Positions 8,427-14,787 of a DNA stretch of 31,798 bases are shown here, piece by piece (positions within the stretch are counted from its first letter, which is position 1; each line of letters begins with the position of its first letter). The notes below the pieces were generated by a model. That model did not search any database. It saw nothing but the letters and a program-made list of their open reading frames with translations, and was not told where the DNA came from. The position numbers were made by a program, and so were the translations under genes. Source of the DNA: Chloroflexota bacterium (GTDB taxonomy: Bacteria; Chloroflexota; UBA6077); contig JAJZQR010000022.1 in NCBI GenBank assembly GCA_021806765.1, positions 1 to 31,798 of the forward strand, given 5' to 3'.

Positions 8427-8475
8427 CTTTCGACCTCCGTATCTCTTCGAGATCCGTACGTACGAAGTGAAGAGT

Positions 8476-8625
8476 CTTGGGGACACCCCAAACCCCGCCA
8501 GGCGCTGCGCCCTGGACCCGCTCCTTGGGGACACCCCCTGTGAACGTGCGCCCTGGACCCGCTCCTTGGGGACACCCCCTGTGAACGTGCGCCCTGGACC
8601 CGCTCCTTGGGGACACCCCCGTGAC
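8476..8625. repeat. 41-bp tandem repeat array between trpG and trpD
   Basis: Three near-identical 41-bp units run at 8505-8545, 8546-8586 and 8587-8625 (the last lacks one T). Each contains TGCGCCCTGGACCCGCTCC followed by TTGGGGACACCCCC. A related partial unit with GGGGACACCCC precedes them at 8476-8504. Units abut directly, so this is a tandem repeat and not a CRISPR. GGGG/CCCC pairing gives each unit a small hairpin. The remaining bases of the gap (8427-8475) hold the trpD ribosome-binding site and a CGTACGTACG palindrome at 8455-8464. Confidence 0.93.
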
Positions 8626-8640
8626 AGAGGGCATGTTCAC

Positions 8641-9222
8641 TTACGCCCCTCTGGACTCCCCCCGGACCAGGAAATTGCGCAGCAACTGTTTCCCCACCGG
8701 GGTCAGGACCGACTCTGGATGGAACTGAACCCCCTCCACCGGGTAGTTCCGGTGGCGCAGCCCCATCACCAGCCCATCGACGGTCTCGGCCGTGATCTCC
8801 AGGTCAGCCGGAACCGACCCCCGGTCCACCACCAGAGAGTGGTATCTGCCCGCCTCGAAGGGGCTGGGGAGCCCCTGCATGACGCCCGCTCCGGAGTGGT
8901 GAATGGGAGACGTCTTGCCGTGCTTGGGCTCCGGGGCGCGGACGACGCGACCGCCGAAAGCCTGGCCGATGCACTGGTGGCCGAGGCAGATGCCCAGGAT
9001 GGGGGTGGATGGACCCAGGTGGGCAATGACCTCCAGGGAAATGCCGGCATCGATGGGGGTCTTCGGTCCAGGGGAGATGACGATCTTCTCCGGATGCAGC
9101 TTCTCCACGTCCCGCACGGTGACGGCGTCGTTCCTCCGGACATCCACCCGGGCGCCCAACTCGGTCAAGTACTGGTAGAGGTTGTAGGTGAAGGAGTCGT
9201 AGTTGTCGATCAGCAAGATCAT
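8641..9222 (-). CDS. trpG: Anthranilate synthase component II (glutamine amidotransferase)
   Basis: TrpG hydrolyses glutamine and passes ammonia to TrpE for anthranilate formation. The 193-aa class I amidotransferase begins [19 protein letters not shown], has the oxyanion segment ISPGPKTP, the nucleophile Cys79 in GICLGHQ, and the His168/Glu170 pair in [11 protein letters not shown]. It is a stand-alone subunit, not fused to TrpE or TrpD. Its ATG overlaps the trpE stop as ATGA, and the Shine-Dalgarno GGAGG sits inside the trpE 3' end, so synthesis of the two subunits is coupled. It could in principle also serve PabB, but the operon context supports a tryptophan role. Confidence 0.97.
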   Translation of the reverse strand: MILLIDNYDSFTYNLYQYLTELGARVDVRRNDAVTVRDVEKLHPEKIVISPGPKTPIDAGISLEVIAHLGPSTPILGICLGHQCIGQAFGGRVVRAPEPKHGKTSPIHHSGAGVMQGLPSPFEAGRYHSLVVDRGSVPADLEITAETVDGLVMGLRHRNYPVEGVQFHPESVLTPVGKQLLRNFLVRGESRGA

Positions 9223-10781
9223 GGATTCCCTCCAGGAGAGTGATGAGTCACGAGGGATGGGTTATGAGGGGTGGAAACCGGCGTGGGCGCCTCGTTACTC
9301 ATCGCCTGGGCAGAGCCAAGAGCACGCAGCATTGCCCCTGCCTTGTTCATGGTTTCCCGGTACTCGCCCTCCGGGTTCGAGTCGGCGACGATCCCTGCCC
9401 CCACCTGGAAGTGAGCGACCCCATCCTGGAGGAGCACCGTCCGAATGGCGATAGCTGTATCGAGGTTTCCGTCGAAGCCGAAGTAGCCGACGGCGCCGGC
9501 GTAGGGTCCTCTCGCGTCGGGCTCCAGCTCGCTGATGATCTCCATGGCCCGGATCTTTGGGGCACCCGACACCGTGCCGGCCGGAAAACCGGCGCGCAGG
9601 GCGTCGATGGGGCGAAGATCGCGCCGCAACTGCCCCTCCACGTGGGATACGAGGTGCATCACGTGGGAGTAGCGCTCCACCTCCAGCAGTTGGGTGACCC
9701 GCACCGACCCGGGCTCGCTCACCCTCCCCACGTCATTGCGCCCGAGGTCCACCAGCATGAAGTGCTCGGCCCTCTCCTTCTCGTCCTCCAGCAACTCGGC
9801 CGCCAGCCGGCGATCCTCCTCCAGGCTTCGTCCCCTGGGGCGCGTCCCCGCTATGGGGTGGAGGGAGACGGTGCCCTCCTCCACCCGCAACAGCATCTCC
9901 GGAGAGGCTCCGACGATCTGGAACCGGCCGTAGTCCAGGTAGTACATGTAGGGCGAGGGGTTGATGGCCCTGAGCGCCCGGTAGAGGGTGAGGCCCGAGG
10001 CCGAGGTTGGGACGGAGAGTCGCTGCGAGAGGACCACCTGAAGGGCGTCGCCCGCCGCTATGTATTCCTTGGCCCGGCGCACGGCCTCTTCGAACTGCTC
10101 CTGTAATTGATTGGAGTGCGGCTTCGAAGCGGCCCCGGGTCGGGAGACAGGAACAGTCCCGGGGGTGATGGTGTTACCGTTCTCCGGCAGACGAAGCCGA
10201 GCCGCCATGGCCTCCACTCGCTCCTCTGCCTCCTGATAGGCTGCAGCAACATCGCCTCTTGTCGAGATGTGGGTGATGATCTTGAGGGTTCGGCGCAGGT
10301 GGTCGAAAGCCACCACGGTCTTGTACCAGGAGAGGCGGCCCAGGGGCAGCGGAAGCCCCGGAGCGGCGGGTTGGGGTATCCGCTCGAAGTACCGAACAAG
10401 ATCGTAAGACAGGTAGCCTACGGCGCCACCATGGAAGCGAGGAAGCCCCGCGACCGGGATAGGACATTCGCGCTGGAGGAGGGTATCCAGCAGTTGAAGG
10501 GGGTCCGTGTAGGGAACGGTCTCGTTGCCCAACTCGCCTCTCAGATCGGCCTCGCCCGCGCGGAGGATCAGGGTTGAGTCGGGTTCGATCCCCAGGAAGG
10601 AGTAACGGCCCAGGTGCTCGCCCCCCTCGATGCTCTCAAGCAGGAAGGATCCCTCCTTTGCCCCTAGCTTTACGTAAGCGGAGACCGGCGTCTCCATATC
10701 TGCCAGCAGTTCGAGATAGACCGGGATCAGGGTGCCCTCGTGGGCTCGGCGCTGAACCTCTTCCAGAGACGGCTGCAACAT
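9219..10781 (-). CDS. trpE: Anthranilate synthase component I
   Basis: TrpE converts chorismate and ammonia (from TrpG) to anthranilate, the committed step of tryptophan synthesis. The 520-aa protein has the N-terminal tryptophan-feedback motif LLES (residues 47-50, in [18 protein letters not shown]), then the chorismate-binding domain: [54 protein letters not shown], the [12 protein letters not shown] region, [18 protein letters not shown], and [21 protein letters not shown] followed by [21 protein letters not shown] at 10781 has GGAGG 5 nt upstream. The last ~27 residues ([20 protein letters not shown]...) are encoded by heptamer repeats and look like an acquired tail. It is the first gene of the trp operon, behind a Trp T-box. 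Confidence 0.98.
   Translation of the reverse strand: MLQPSLEEVQRRAHEGTLIPVYLELLADMETPVSAYVKLGAKEGSFLLESIEGGEHLGRYSFLGIEPDSTLILRAGEADLRGELGNETVPYTDPLQLLDTLLQRECPIPVAGLPRFHGGAVGYLSYDLVRYFERIPQPAAPGLPLPLGRLSWYKTVVAFDHLRRTLKIITHISTRGDVAAAYQEAEERVEAMAARLRLPENGNTITPGTVPVSRPGAASKPHSNQLQEQFEEAVRRAKEYIAAGDALQVVLSQRLSVPTSASGLTLYRALRAINPSPYMYYLDYGRFQIVGASPEMLLRVEEGTVSLHPIAGTRPRGRSLEEDRRLAAELLEDEKERAEHFMLVDLGRNDVGRVSEPGSVRVTQLLEVERYSHVMHLVSHVEGQLRRDLRPIDALRAGFPAGTVSGAPKIRAMEIISELEPDARGPYAGAVGYFGFDGNLDTAIAIRTVLLQDGVAHFQVGAGIVADSNPEGEYRETMNKAGAMLRALGSAQAMSNEAPTPVSTPHNPSLVTHHSPGGNP
9238..9272. repeat. Degenerate 7-nt tandem repeats at the trpE 3' end
   Basis: Five heptamers in succession (GAGTGAT, GAGTCAC, GAGGGAT, GGGTTAT, GAGGGGT on the + strand) encode most of the TrpE C-terminal tail and end a few bases before the trpG ribosome-binding site. 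Confidence 0.75.
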
Positions 10782-10802
10782 GGCGTCCTCCCCAACCGCG
10801 AA

Positions 10803-11113
10803 TCAAAAACCCCCGTCCCAAAGGCTTGGGACGGGGGTTCCGTGGTGCCACCCAGCTTCGAGAATGGCCAAAGCCACTCTCGCTCTTTGCGGGTACGGGA
10901 CCGCAGGCTCGCCGCAATGGCGGCACAGTCCGATACCCTACTCCTCGATAACGGTGGAAACTCCGGCGGAGTCTACTCGGCGGCTACGCCTTTTGGTCCG
11001 CGACTCCCAGGTCCATTCGGCCCCTTCAACAGCATCGGCTCACACTGCACCCGACTCGCTGCGCCGTGGCAGAGGCTTACTCGTCCTGTTCACAGCCTAT
11101 ATCGTATGAAGTT
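10803..11113 (-). promoter_or_regulatory. Trp-specific T-box riboswitch (trp operon leader)
   Basis: A tRNA-sensing leader controlling the trp operon. Read on the minus strand it has the Stem I landmarks in order: GGACGAGTAAG, an AG-bulge-like CAGCGAGTCGGG, and GGTGCAGTGTGAGCCG. Then comes the specifier region GAATGGACC with the Trp codon TGG (complement of 11013-11015), followed by the T-box core GGGTGGCACCACGG (complement of 10840-10853). The antiterminator bulge reads UGGC, which matches the GCCA 3' end expected for tRNA-Trp with discriminator G73. A strong terminator follows. Uncharged tRNA-Trp should stabilise the antiterminator and switch on trpEGDCFBA. The leader is about 330 nt from the predicted start site to trpE. 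Confidence 0.95.
10805..10839 (-). terminator. T-box regulated intrinsic terminator
   Basis: On the transcript, CCCCCGTCCCAA pairs perfectly with TTGGGACGGGGG around a 4-nt loop and is followed by TTTTTG, a textbook Rho-independent terminator, 24 bp upstream of the trpE start. Its 5' arm lies directly after the T-box core, consistent with a terminator/antiterminator switch. Confidence 0.95.
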
Positions 11114-11119
11114 GTGGGC

Positions 11120-11148
11120 AGTATATGCGGGCAACTTAGCCCTGTCAA
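11120..11148 (-). promoter_or_regulatory. trp operon promoter (sigma-70 type)
   Basis: TTGACA (complement of 11143-11148) and TATACT (complement of 11120-11125) are separated by exactly 17 bp, a near-consensus promoter placed to start transcription around 11113, at the 5' end of the T-box leader. The -35 box overlaps the thpR stop codon (TGA, complement of 11145-11147). Confidence 0.9.
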
Positions 11149-11738
11149 GCTTTCTTCAATGGAAACCGCCCGACCACCTGATACTCCGGGCCGGAGCGGC
11201 TGAGGAGGCTTTCCATCAAGACAAACTCGGTCACCTCCTGGGAGAGGCCGGAGGGGATCGTCAGCCCCTGCATGGTAGCGTGGACCTGCAGAGAGGCGGA
11301 CCGATCACTGGGGCGCCGCATCCTGGCCAGGGTGATGTGAGGGACCAGCGGCTTGGCGTCGAAAGGGATCTGGCAGGCAGACAGGTGGATCCCGATGGTG
11401 CGGTGGAGCGACTGCAGTTCGGCCGGCGTTTCCTGGAGTCCGACCCAAACCACCTGGAGGCGGTGGGGTTGCCCGAAGTAGCCCACCTGGCCGAGGACCA
11501 GCCGGAAGCTCGGCATCTCCGATGCGGCAGCTATGCACGCGGCTTCGACGGCGGAGAGTGACGCCGCTGATTGATAGCCGAGGAACACCAGGGTCAGGTG
11601 CATCAGCTCGGGCCGCACCGGCTTGATCTCGGAGCCGCCGGCCGTGCCCAGTTCGGCGCTGGCGCGGCCTAGCTCGCCCTTCCAGCGCTGGGGCAGTTCA
11701 ACAGCAGTGAAGAGGCGGACCTTCGAGATCTCGGTCAA
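11145..11738 (-). CDS. thpR: RNA 2',3'-cyclic phosphodiesterase (2H family, LigT/ThpR-like)
   Basis: A 2H-phosphoesterase that hydrolyses 2',3'-cyclic phosphates on RNA ends to 2'-phosphates; it is also called 2'-5' RNA ligase from its reverse activity. Both H-x-T/S-x motifs are present: HLTLVFLG in the N-terminal half and HITLARM in the C-terminal half. They are flanked by the family segments VRLFTAVELP at the start and VTEFVLMESLLSRSGPEYQVVGRFPL at the end. The frame is open to 11795, but TTG at 11738 has GGAGG 5 nt upstream and gives a normal 197-aa protein (TEISKVRLFTAVELP); an ATG at 11756 is the alternative. It ends within the trp promoter. It follows the amidohydrolase at 215 bp on the same strand, with palindromic repeats between. 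Confidence 0.9.
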   Translation of the reverse strand: MTEISKVRLFTAVELPQRWKGELGRASAELGTAGGSEIKPVRPELMHLTLVFLGYQSAASLSAVEAACIAAASEMPSFRLVLGQVGYFGQPHRLQVVWVGLQETPAELQSLHRTIGIHLSACQIPFDAKPLVPHITLARMRRPSDRSASLQVHATMQGLTIPSGLSQEVTEFVLMESLLSRSGPEYQVVGRFPLKKA

Positions 11739-11815
11739 TCTGTCCTCCGAATGCATCCCCGTCTGCCGTGTAGGAGGCGAGGTCGTCCCTGACACCGCCG
11801 GTCGTGAGTAGGGTC

Positions 11816-11841
11816 GCCGGCATCAAGGACGCGATGCCGGC
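11816..11841. repeat. Perfect 9-bp inverted repeat (hairpin)
   Basis: GCCGGCATC and GATGCCGGC form a perfect stem around an 8-nt loop in the amidohydrolase-thpR gap. There is no T-run on the minus strand, so it is not an obvious terminator. It may share a role with the adjacent palindrome at 11874-11939. Confidence 0.75.
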
Positions 11842-11873
11842 TCCTGGTATTCTGGCAGACTGATCCCGACGTT

Positions 11874-11939
11874 TGTCACCCTGAGCGACGGCGAAGGATC
11901 TCCAGCAGCAAGGAGATGCTTCGCTCCACTCAGGATGGC
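11874..11939. repeat. Imperfect palindromic dispersed-repeat-like element
   Basis: The left arm (11874-11902, with CCTGAGCGACGGCGAAGGAT) and the right arm (11912-11939, with GCTTCGCTCCACTCAGGATG) are inverted copies with a few mismatches and a ~9-nt centre. The pattern CATCCTGAG...GCGAAG is one I recall as a common dispersed intergenic repeat in environmental bacterial genomes; that is from memory and was not searched. Together with 11816-11841 it fills most of the 215-bp gap between the amidohydrolase and thpR. Confidence 0.8.
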
Positions 11940-11953
11940 AGTACACATCACCT

Positions 11954-12820
11954 TCACTGTGTCGAAGTACTGGGTCGATTCAGGCCGAACAAGCGCGTGG
12001 CGTTGCCTCCCAGGATGGCCTCTCTATCCGCGTCGGCCAGCGGCAACTGCCCTACTCGCTGCAAGAAGCGGCCCTGGCGCAGAACCGGGTAGTCACTGGC
12101 CCAGAGCAGCTTGTGGTACCCCACAAGGCTGCCAACCTGGAGGAACACCTCCGGCGCGTAGAGATAGGTGGAGGCCGCCGAATCGTAGTAGACATTCACG
12201 GAGCCTCGCCGTACTTCTGGCATCAGCTCGTAGAAGGGGTAGCCGCCCCCCCAGTGGGCGAGGATCAGCCTCGCTTCGGGGTAAGCCTGCACCAGGGGCC
12301 AGATGGTATCAGGCGTCACGCTGCCCTTGCCCGGATAGTCGTGGCCCACAGGCTCACTGGTGTGGGTCATCACCGGGAACCCCTGGTGGGAGGCGTACTC
12401 GAAGAGAGAGCCAACGCGGTGCAACTCGTTCAGCCGATAGCCCTGACCGTCGGGCATCAGTTCCCCGACGCCCCTCATGCCACCCTTCAGACAGCGCTCG
12501 GCCTCAGCCAGAGCCCGGTCACCCGACAGGGGTTGGACGGAGGCCAGGGCCATCAGCCGTGTTGGATAGCGGCGGAGGCAATCCAACAGGTAGTCGTTCT
12601 GCATGGCGCACAGCTCGGGGTCAGACCAGCCGAAGCCGCAAACGACGGAAAGATGGACCCCGGAGCCGTCCATCTCTGCGAGGAGATCCTCGACGGTTGC
12701 GACCCTGGCTCCGGGACTGCCGTAAAGGTCACCGAAGTACTCGTCCAGCATGCAGAAGGTTTCCCGCCGTTGGCTGACTTCAGGCGGAAAGATGTGAGCG
12801 TGGCTGTCGACGACTAGCAT
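11954..12820 (-). CDS. Amidohydrolase family 2 (metal-dependent TIM-barrel hydrolase)
   Basis: Predicted metal-dependent hydrolase or decarboxylase of the amidohydrolase-2 (PF04909-like) group, 288 aa, cytoplasmic, substrate unknown. The N-terminus MLVVDSHAHIFPPEV carries the H-x-H metal motif; later metal-site candidates are His in VMTHTSEP, His in LILAHWGGGYPFYEL, and Asp in LLWASDYPV near the C-terminus, followed by the family ending GGNATRLFGL. The frame is open upstream, but ATG at 12820 shares one base with the stop of the upstream permease (TGATG), so it is translationally coupled to the ABC transporter genes. That suggests it acts on what the transporter imports. Family confident, reaction unknown. 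Confidence 0.88.
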   Translation of the reverse strand: MLVVDSHAHIFPPEVSQRRETFCMLDEYFGDLYGSPGARVATVEDLLAEMDGSGVHLSVVCGFGWSDPELCAMQNDYLLDCLRRYPTRLMALASVQPLSGDRALAEAERCLKGGMRGVGELMPDGQGYRLNELHRVGSLFEYASHQGFPVMTHTSEPVGHDYPGKGSVTPDTIWPLVQAYPEARLILAHWGGGYPFYELMPEVRRGSVNVYYDSAASTYLYAPEVFLQVGSLVGYHKLLWASDYPVLRQGRFLQRVGQLPLADADREAILGGNATRLFGLNRPSTSTQ

Positions 12821-13734
12821 CACTTCATCCGTGGGTCCAGGGCGTCGCGCAAGCCGTCGCCCAGGAATGTGAAGGCGAGCAATGTGATGCCGATGGCGAG
12901 GGCCGGGAACATCACCAGGTGCGGATAGGCAAAGATGGCCTGGTAGCCGTCCTGGATCATGGAGCCCCAACTGGGATTAGGGGGCGTGATGCCAATCCCA
13001 AGGAAGCTCAAGGTAGCCTCGGTGAAGATGGCCTGAGGGATCCCGAAGGTAACAGAGACGATGATAGGCCCCAGGGCATTGGGGAGAAGGTGCTTCCTGA
13101 TGATATGGCTGTTGCCTGCCCCCAGGGCACGGGCAGCCTCGACGAAGTCTCGCTCCCTCAGGGACAGCAGCTGGCCGCGGGTAAGTCGAGCCAGGCTAAC
13201 CCAGTTGACGACGCCGATGGCGAAGAAGATGATCAGCAGCCCGCCCCACACGTTTTTGAGAGGGTTCTCCCGCAGCACTGTGGAGAGGAGGATGATCAAC
13301 AGCAGGTCGGGGAAGGCGTAGACGATATCGGTGAAGCGCATCAACAGGTTGTCGAGCCGCCCGCCAGCGAGGGCCGCTACGGCTCCGATGGGAACGCCGA
13401 TGGCCAGGACTACAAACTGAGTGAAGATGCCGACGGCGACGGCCACTCGAGCGCCGTAGATCAATCTGGACAGCTGGTCACGACCCAGGTTGTCGGTGCC
13501 GAGGATGTACCGGCTACCGGGGGGCTGGAAGATGGCGGCGTAATCCTGCTTGGTGGGGCTATACGGGGCAATTACGTCGGCCAGGAGGGCCACCAGGAGC
13601 AGTGCTACCACGATGATGCCACCCAGCACCGCCATGCGGTTCCGAATCAAGCGGCGCCAGGCATCGCCCCAGAGGCTGGCCTGACGCCGGGGTGGCGCTG
13701 CGAGGTCTGCTCGGCGTGCAGCTACAGTGGTCAC
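12820..13734 (-). CDS. ABC transporter permease, DppC/OppC-like
   Basis: Inner-membrane permease subunit of a peptide/nickel-type ABC importer, 304 aa. The N-terminal cytoplasmic stretch leads to a first membrane helix (VLGGIIVVALLLVALLADVIAPY), then the conserved OppC_N-type segment LGTDNLGRDQLSRLIYGAR (residues 79-96). Several membrane helices follow, with the ATPase-contacting EAA loop EAARALGAGNSHI (199-211) and a C-terminus ending FTFLGDGLRDALDPRMK, typical of DppC. The start is GTG with GAGGAG 7 nt upstream, 12 bp after the DppB-like gene. It pairs with the adjacent permease and binding protein. No ATPase genes are in the window. Confidence 0.93.
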   Translation of the reverse strand: MTTVAARRADLAAPPRRQASLWGDAWRRLIRNRMAVLGGIIVVALLLVALLADVIAPYSPTKQDYAAIFQPPGSRYILGTDNLGRDQLSRLIYGARVAVAVGIFTQFVVLAIGVPIGAVAALAGGRLDNLLMRFTDIVYAFPDLLLIILLSTVLRENPLKNVWGGLLIIFFAIGVVNWVSLARLTRGQLLSLRERDFVEAARALGAGNSHIIRKHLLPNALGPIIVSVTFGIPQAIFTEATLSFLGIGITPPNPSWGSMIQDGYQAIFAYPHLVMFPALAIGITLLAFTFLGDGLRDALDPRMK

Positions 13735-13746
13735 GAGCCTGCTCCT

Positions 13747-14664
13747 CTATTCGTATCTAATGCGCGGGTCGATGAAGGCATACAGAATGTCCACGGACAG
13801 GTTGGCGACGGCAATCACCACGGCGTAAAAGAGGGTGGTGCCCATCAACAGGCCGTAGTCCCGCGCAAAGATACCCTGGATGTAGAACTTGCCGATGCCC
13901 GGTACCGCGAAGATGCTCTCGACGATGAAGGACCCCGTGATCAGGATGGCCACCCAGGGGCCCAGGACCGTAACCACCGGGATCAAGGCATTCTTGAAGA
14001 TGTGGCGCCAGAGGACGACGTTCTCTACCAGCCCTTTGGCTCGGGCGGTGCGCACGTAGTCCTGACGTATGGCCTCGATCATACTTGCTCGGGTCATTCG
14101 AGCCAGCAAGGCCGCCGGATAGAATCCCAGGGCGAGGGCCGGCATGATCACCTTCTGCCAGCTGCCCCACCCACCGGTGGGCAGAAGGTGCAAACCCACC
14201 GATAGCACGATGATCAACACTATGCCCATCACGAAGTTGGGCACACTGGCGCCTATGGTCGCGAAGAAGAGACAGAGATAGTCCACCCAGGAGTTCTGTC
14301 GCAGGGCGGCGAGGACTCCGAGGGGGATGCCGATGGCGATAGCGATGAGAATTGCGGAGACGGCGAGGGTCGCCGTCACGGGGAAGCCCTCGCGGATTAC
14401 GTCGGTTACTTTCCGGTCCTGGTATATGAAGGAGACACCGAGATCCCCCTGGGCGGCGTTCCCCAGGAAGCTGGCGTACTGCTGCCAGAGGGGCTTGTCG
14501 AGGCCGTACTTGCGGTTGAGGTTCTCCACTACCTGGGGAGCGAGCTTCTTGTCTCGATCCCACGGTCCGCCCGGAACGGAGTGCATCAGGACGAAAGTGA
14601 TGAGAGAAATGAAGATCAGTACAGGGAAGAGCCAGAGCACTCGCCTGATCAGATATCGTTGCAT
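13747..14664 (-). CDS. ABC transporter permease, DppB/OppB-like
   Basis: Second inner-membrane permease of the same importer, 305 aa. The N-terminus MQRYLIRRVLWLFPVLIFISLITFVLMHSVPGGPW is the classic DppB/OppB first helix followed by the PGGP motif. The family region LNRKYGLDKPLWQQYASFL follows, then multiple membrane helices and the EAA loop RTARAKGLVENVVLWRHI. The C-terminus ends DPRIRYE. The frame is open upstream to 14709, through the hairpin repeat, but ATG at 14664 gives the standard start; its Shine-Dalgarno (GGGG) is only moderate. It follows the binding-protein gene by 123 bp containing two strong hairpins. Confidence 0.94.
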   Translation of the reverse strand: MQRYLIRRVLWLFPVLIFISLITFVLMHSVPGGPWDRDKKLAPQVVENLNRKYGLDKPLWQQYASFLGNAAQGDLGVSFIYQDRKVTDVIREGFPVTATLAVSAILIAIAIGIPLGVLAALRQNSWVDYLCLFFATIGASVPNFVMGIVLIIVLSVGLHLLPTGGWGSWQKVIMPALALGFYPAALLARMTRASMIEAIRQDYVRTARAKGLVENVVLWRHIFKNALIPVVTVLGPWVAILITGSFIVESIFAVPGIGKFYIQGIFARDYGLLMGTTLFYAVVIAVANLSVDILYAFIDPRIRYE

Positions 14665-14686
14665 AGCGCCCCACCGGTTACCGACG

Positions 14687-14731
14687 GGATCCGTGGATTG
14701 GGGATGCATCGCATCCCCAATCCACGGATCC
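14687..14731. repeat. Perfect 21-bp inverted repeat between binding-protein and permease genes
   Basis: Arms 14687-14707 and 14711-14731 are perfect reverse complements with a 3-nt centre (ATC). The arms begin and end with GGATCC and contain TGGATTGGGGATG. On the transcript this is a very stable hairpin just after the binding-protein gene; no T-run follows on the minus strand. Confidence 0.93.
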
Positions 14732-14742
14732 GCAGGTTGATC

Positions 14743-14769
14743 GCGGGGCCAGCTCTTGGCTGGCCCCGC
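14743..14769. repeat. Second intercistronic hairpin, 11-bp perfect stem
   Basis: GCGGGGCCAGC pairs perfectly with GCTGGCCCCGC around a 5-nt loop, only 18 bp after the binding-protein stop. With 14687-14731 it forms a pair of hairpins that could stabilise the upstream binding-protein mRNA or partially terminate, giving more binding protein than permease. Confidence 0.88.
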
Positions 14770-14787
14770 ACGCTTCTCGTCGACGGT

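Noticed and set aside
8476..8625. Possible CRISPR array
   Set aside because: The 41-bp units abut without spacers and there are no cas genes; it is a plain tandem repeat.
10782..11113. Attenuator with a Trp-rich leader peptide ahead of trpE
   Set aside because: No short ORF with tandem Trp codons and a ribosome-binding site is seen; the T-box landmarks explain the leader fully.
11816..11841. Terminator for the amidohydrolase operon
   Set aside because: The stem is perfect but no T-run follows on the minus strand.
11833..11884. thpR promoter GTGACA/CAGAAT on the minus strand
   Set aside because: The spacer is 19 bp and both boxes are poor matches; it also falls inside repeat sequence.
11698..11946. 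An 82-aa frame on the minus strand between thpR and the amidohydrolase
   Set aside because: It is the translation of the palindromic repeat (HPEWSEAS type), overlaps the thpR start and has no ribosome-binding site.
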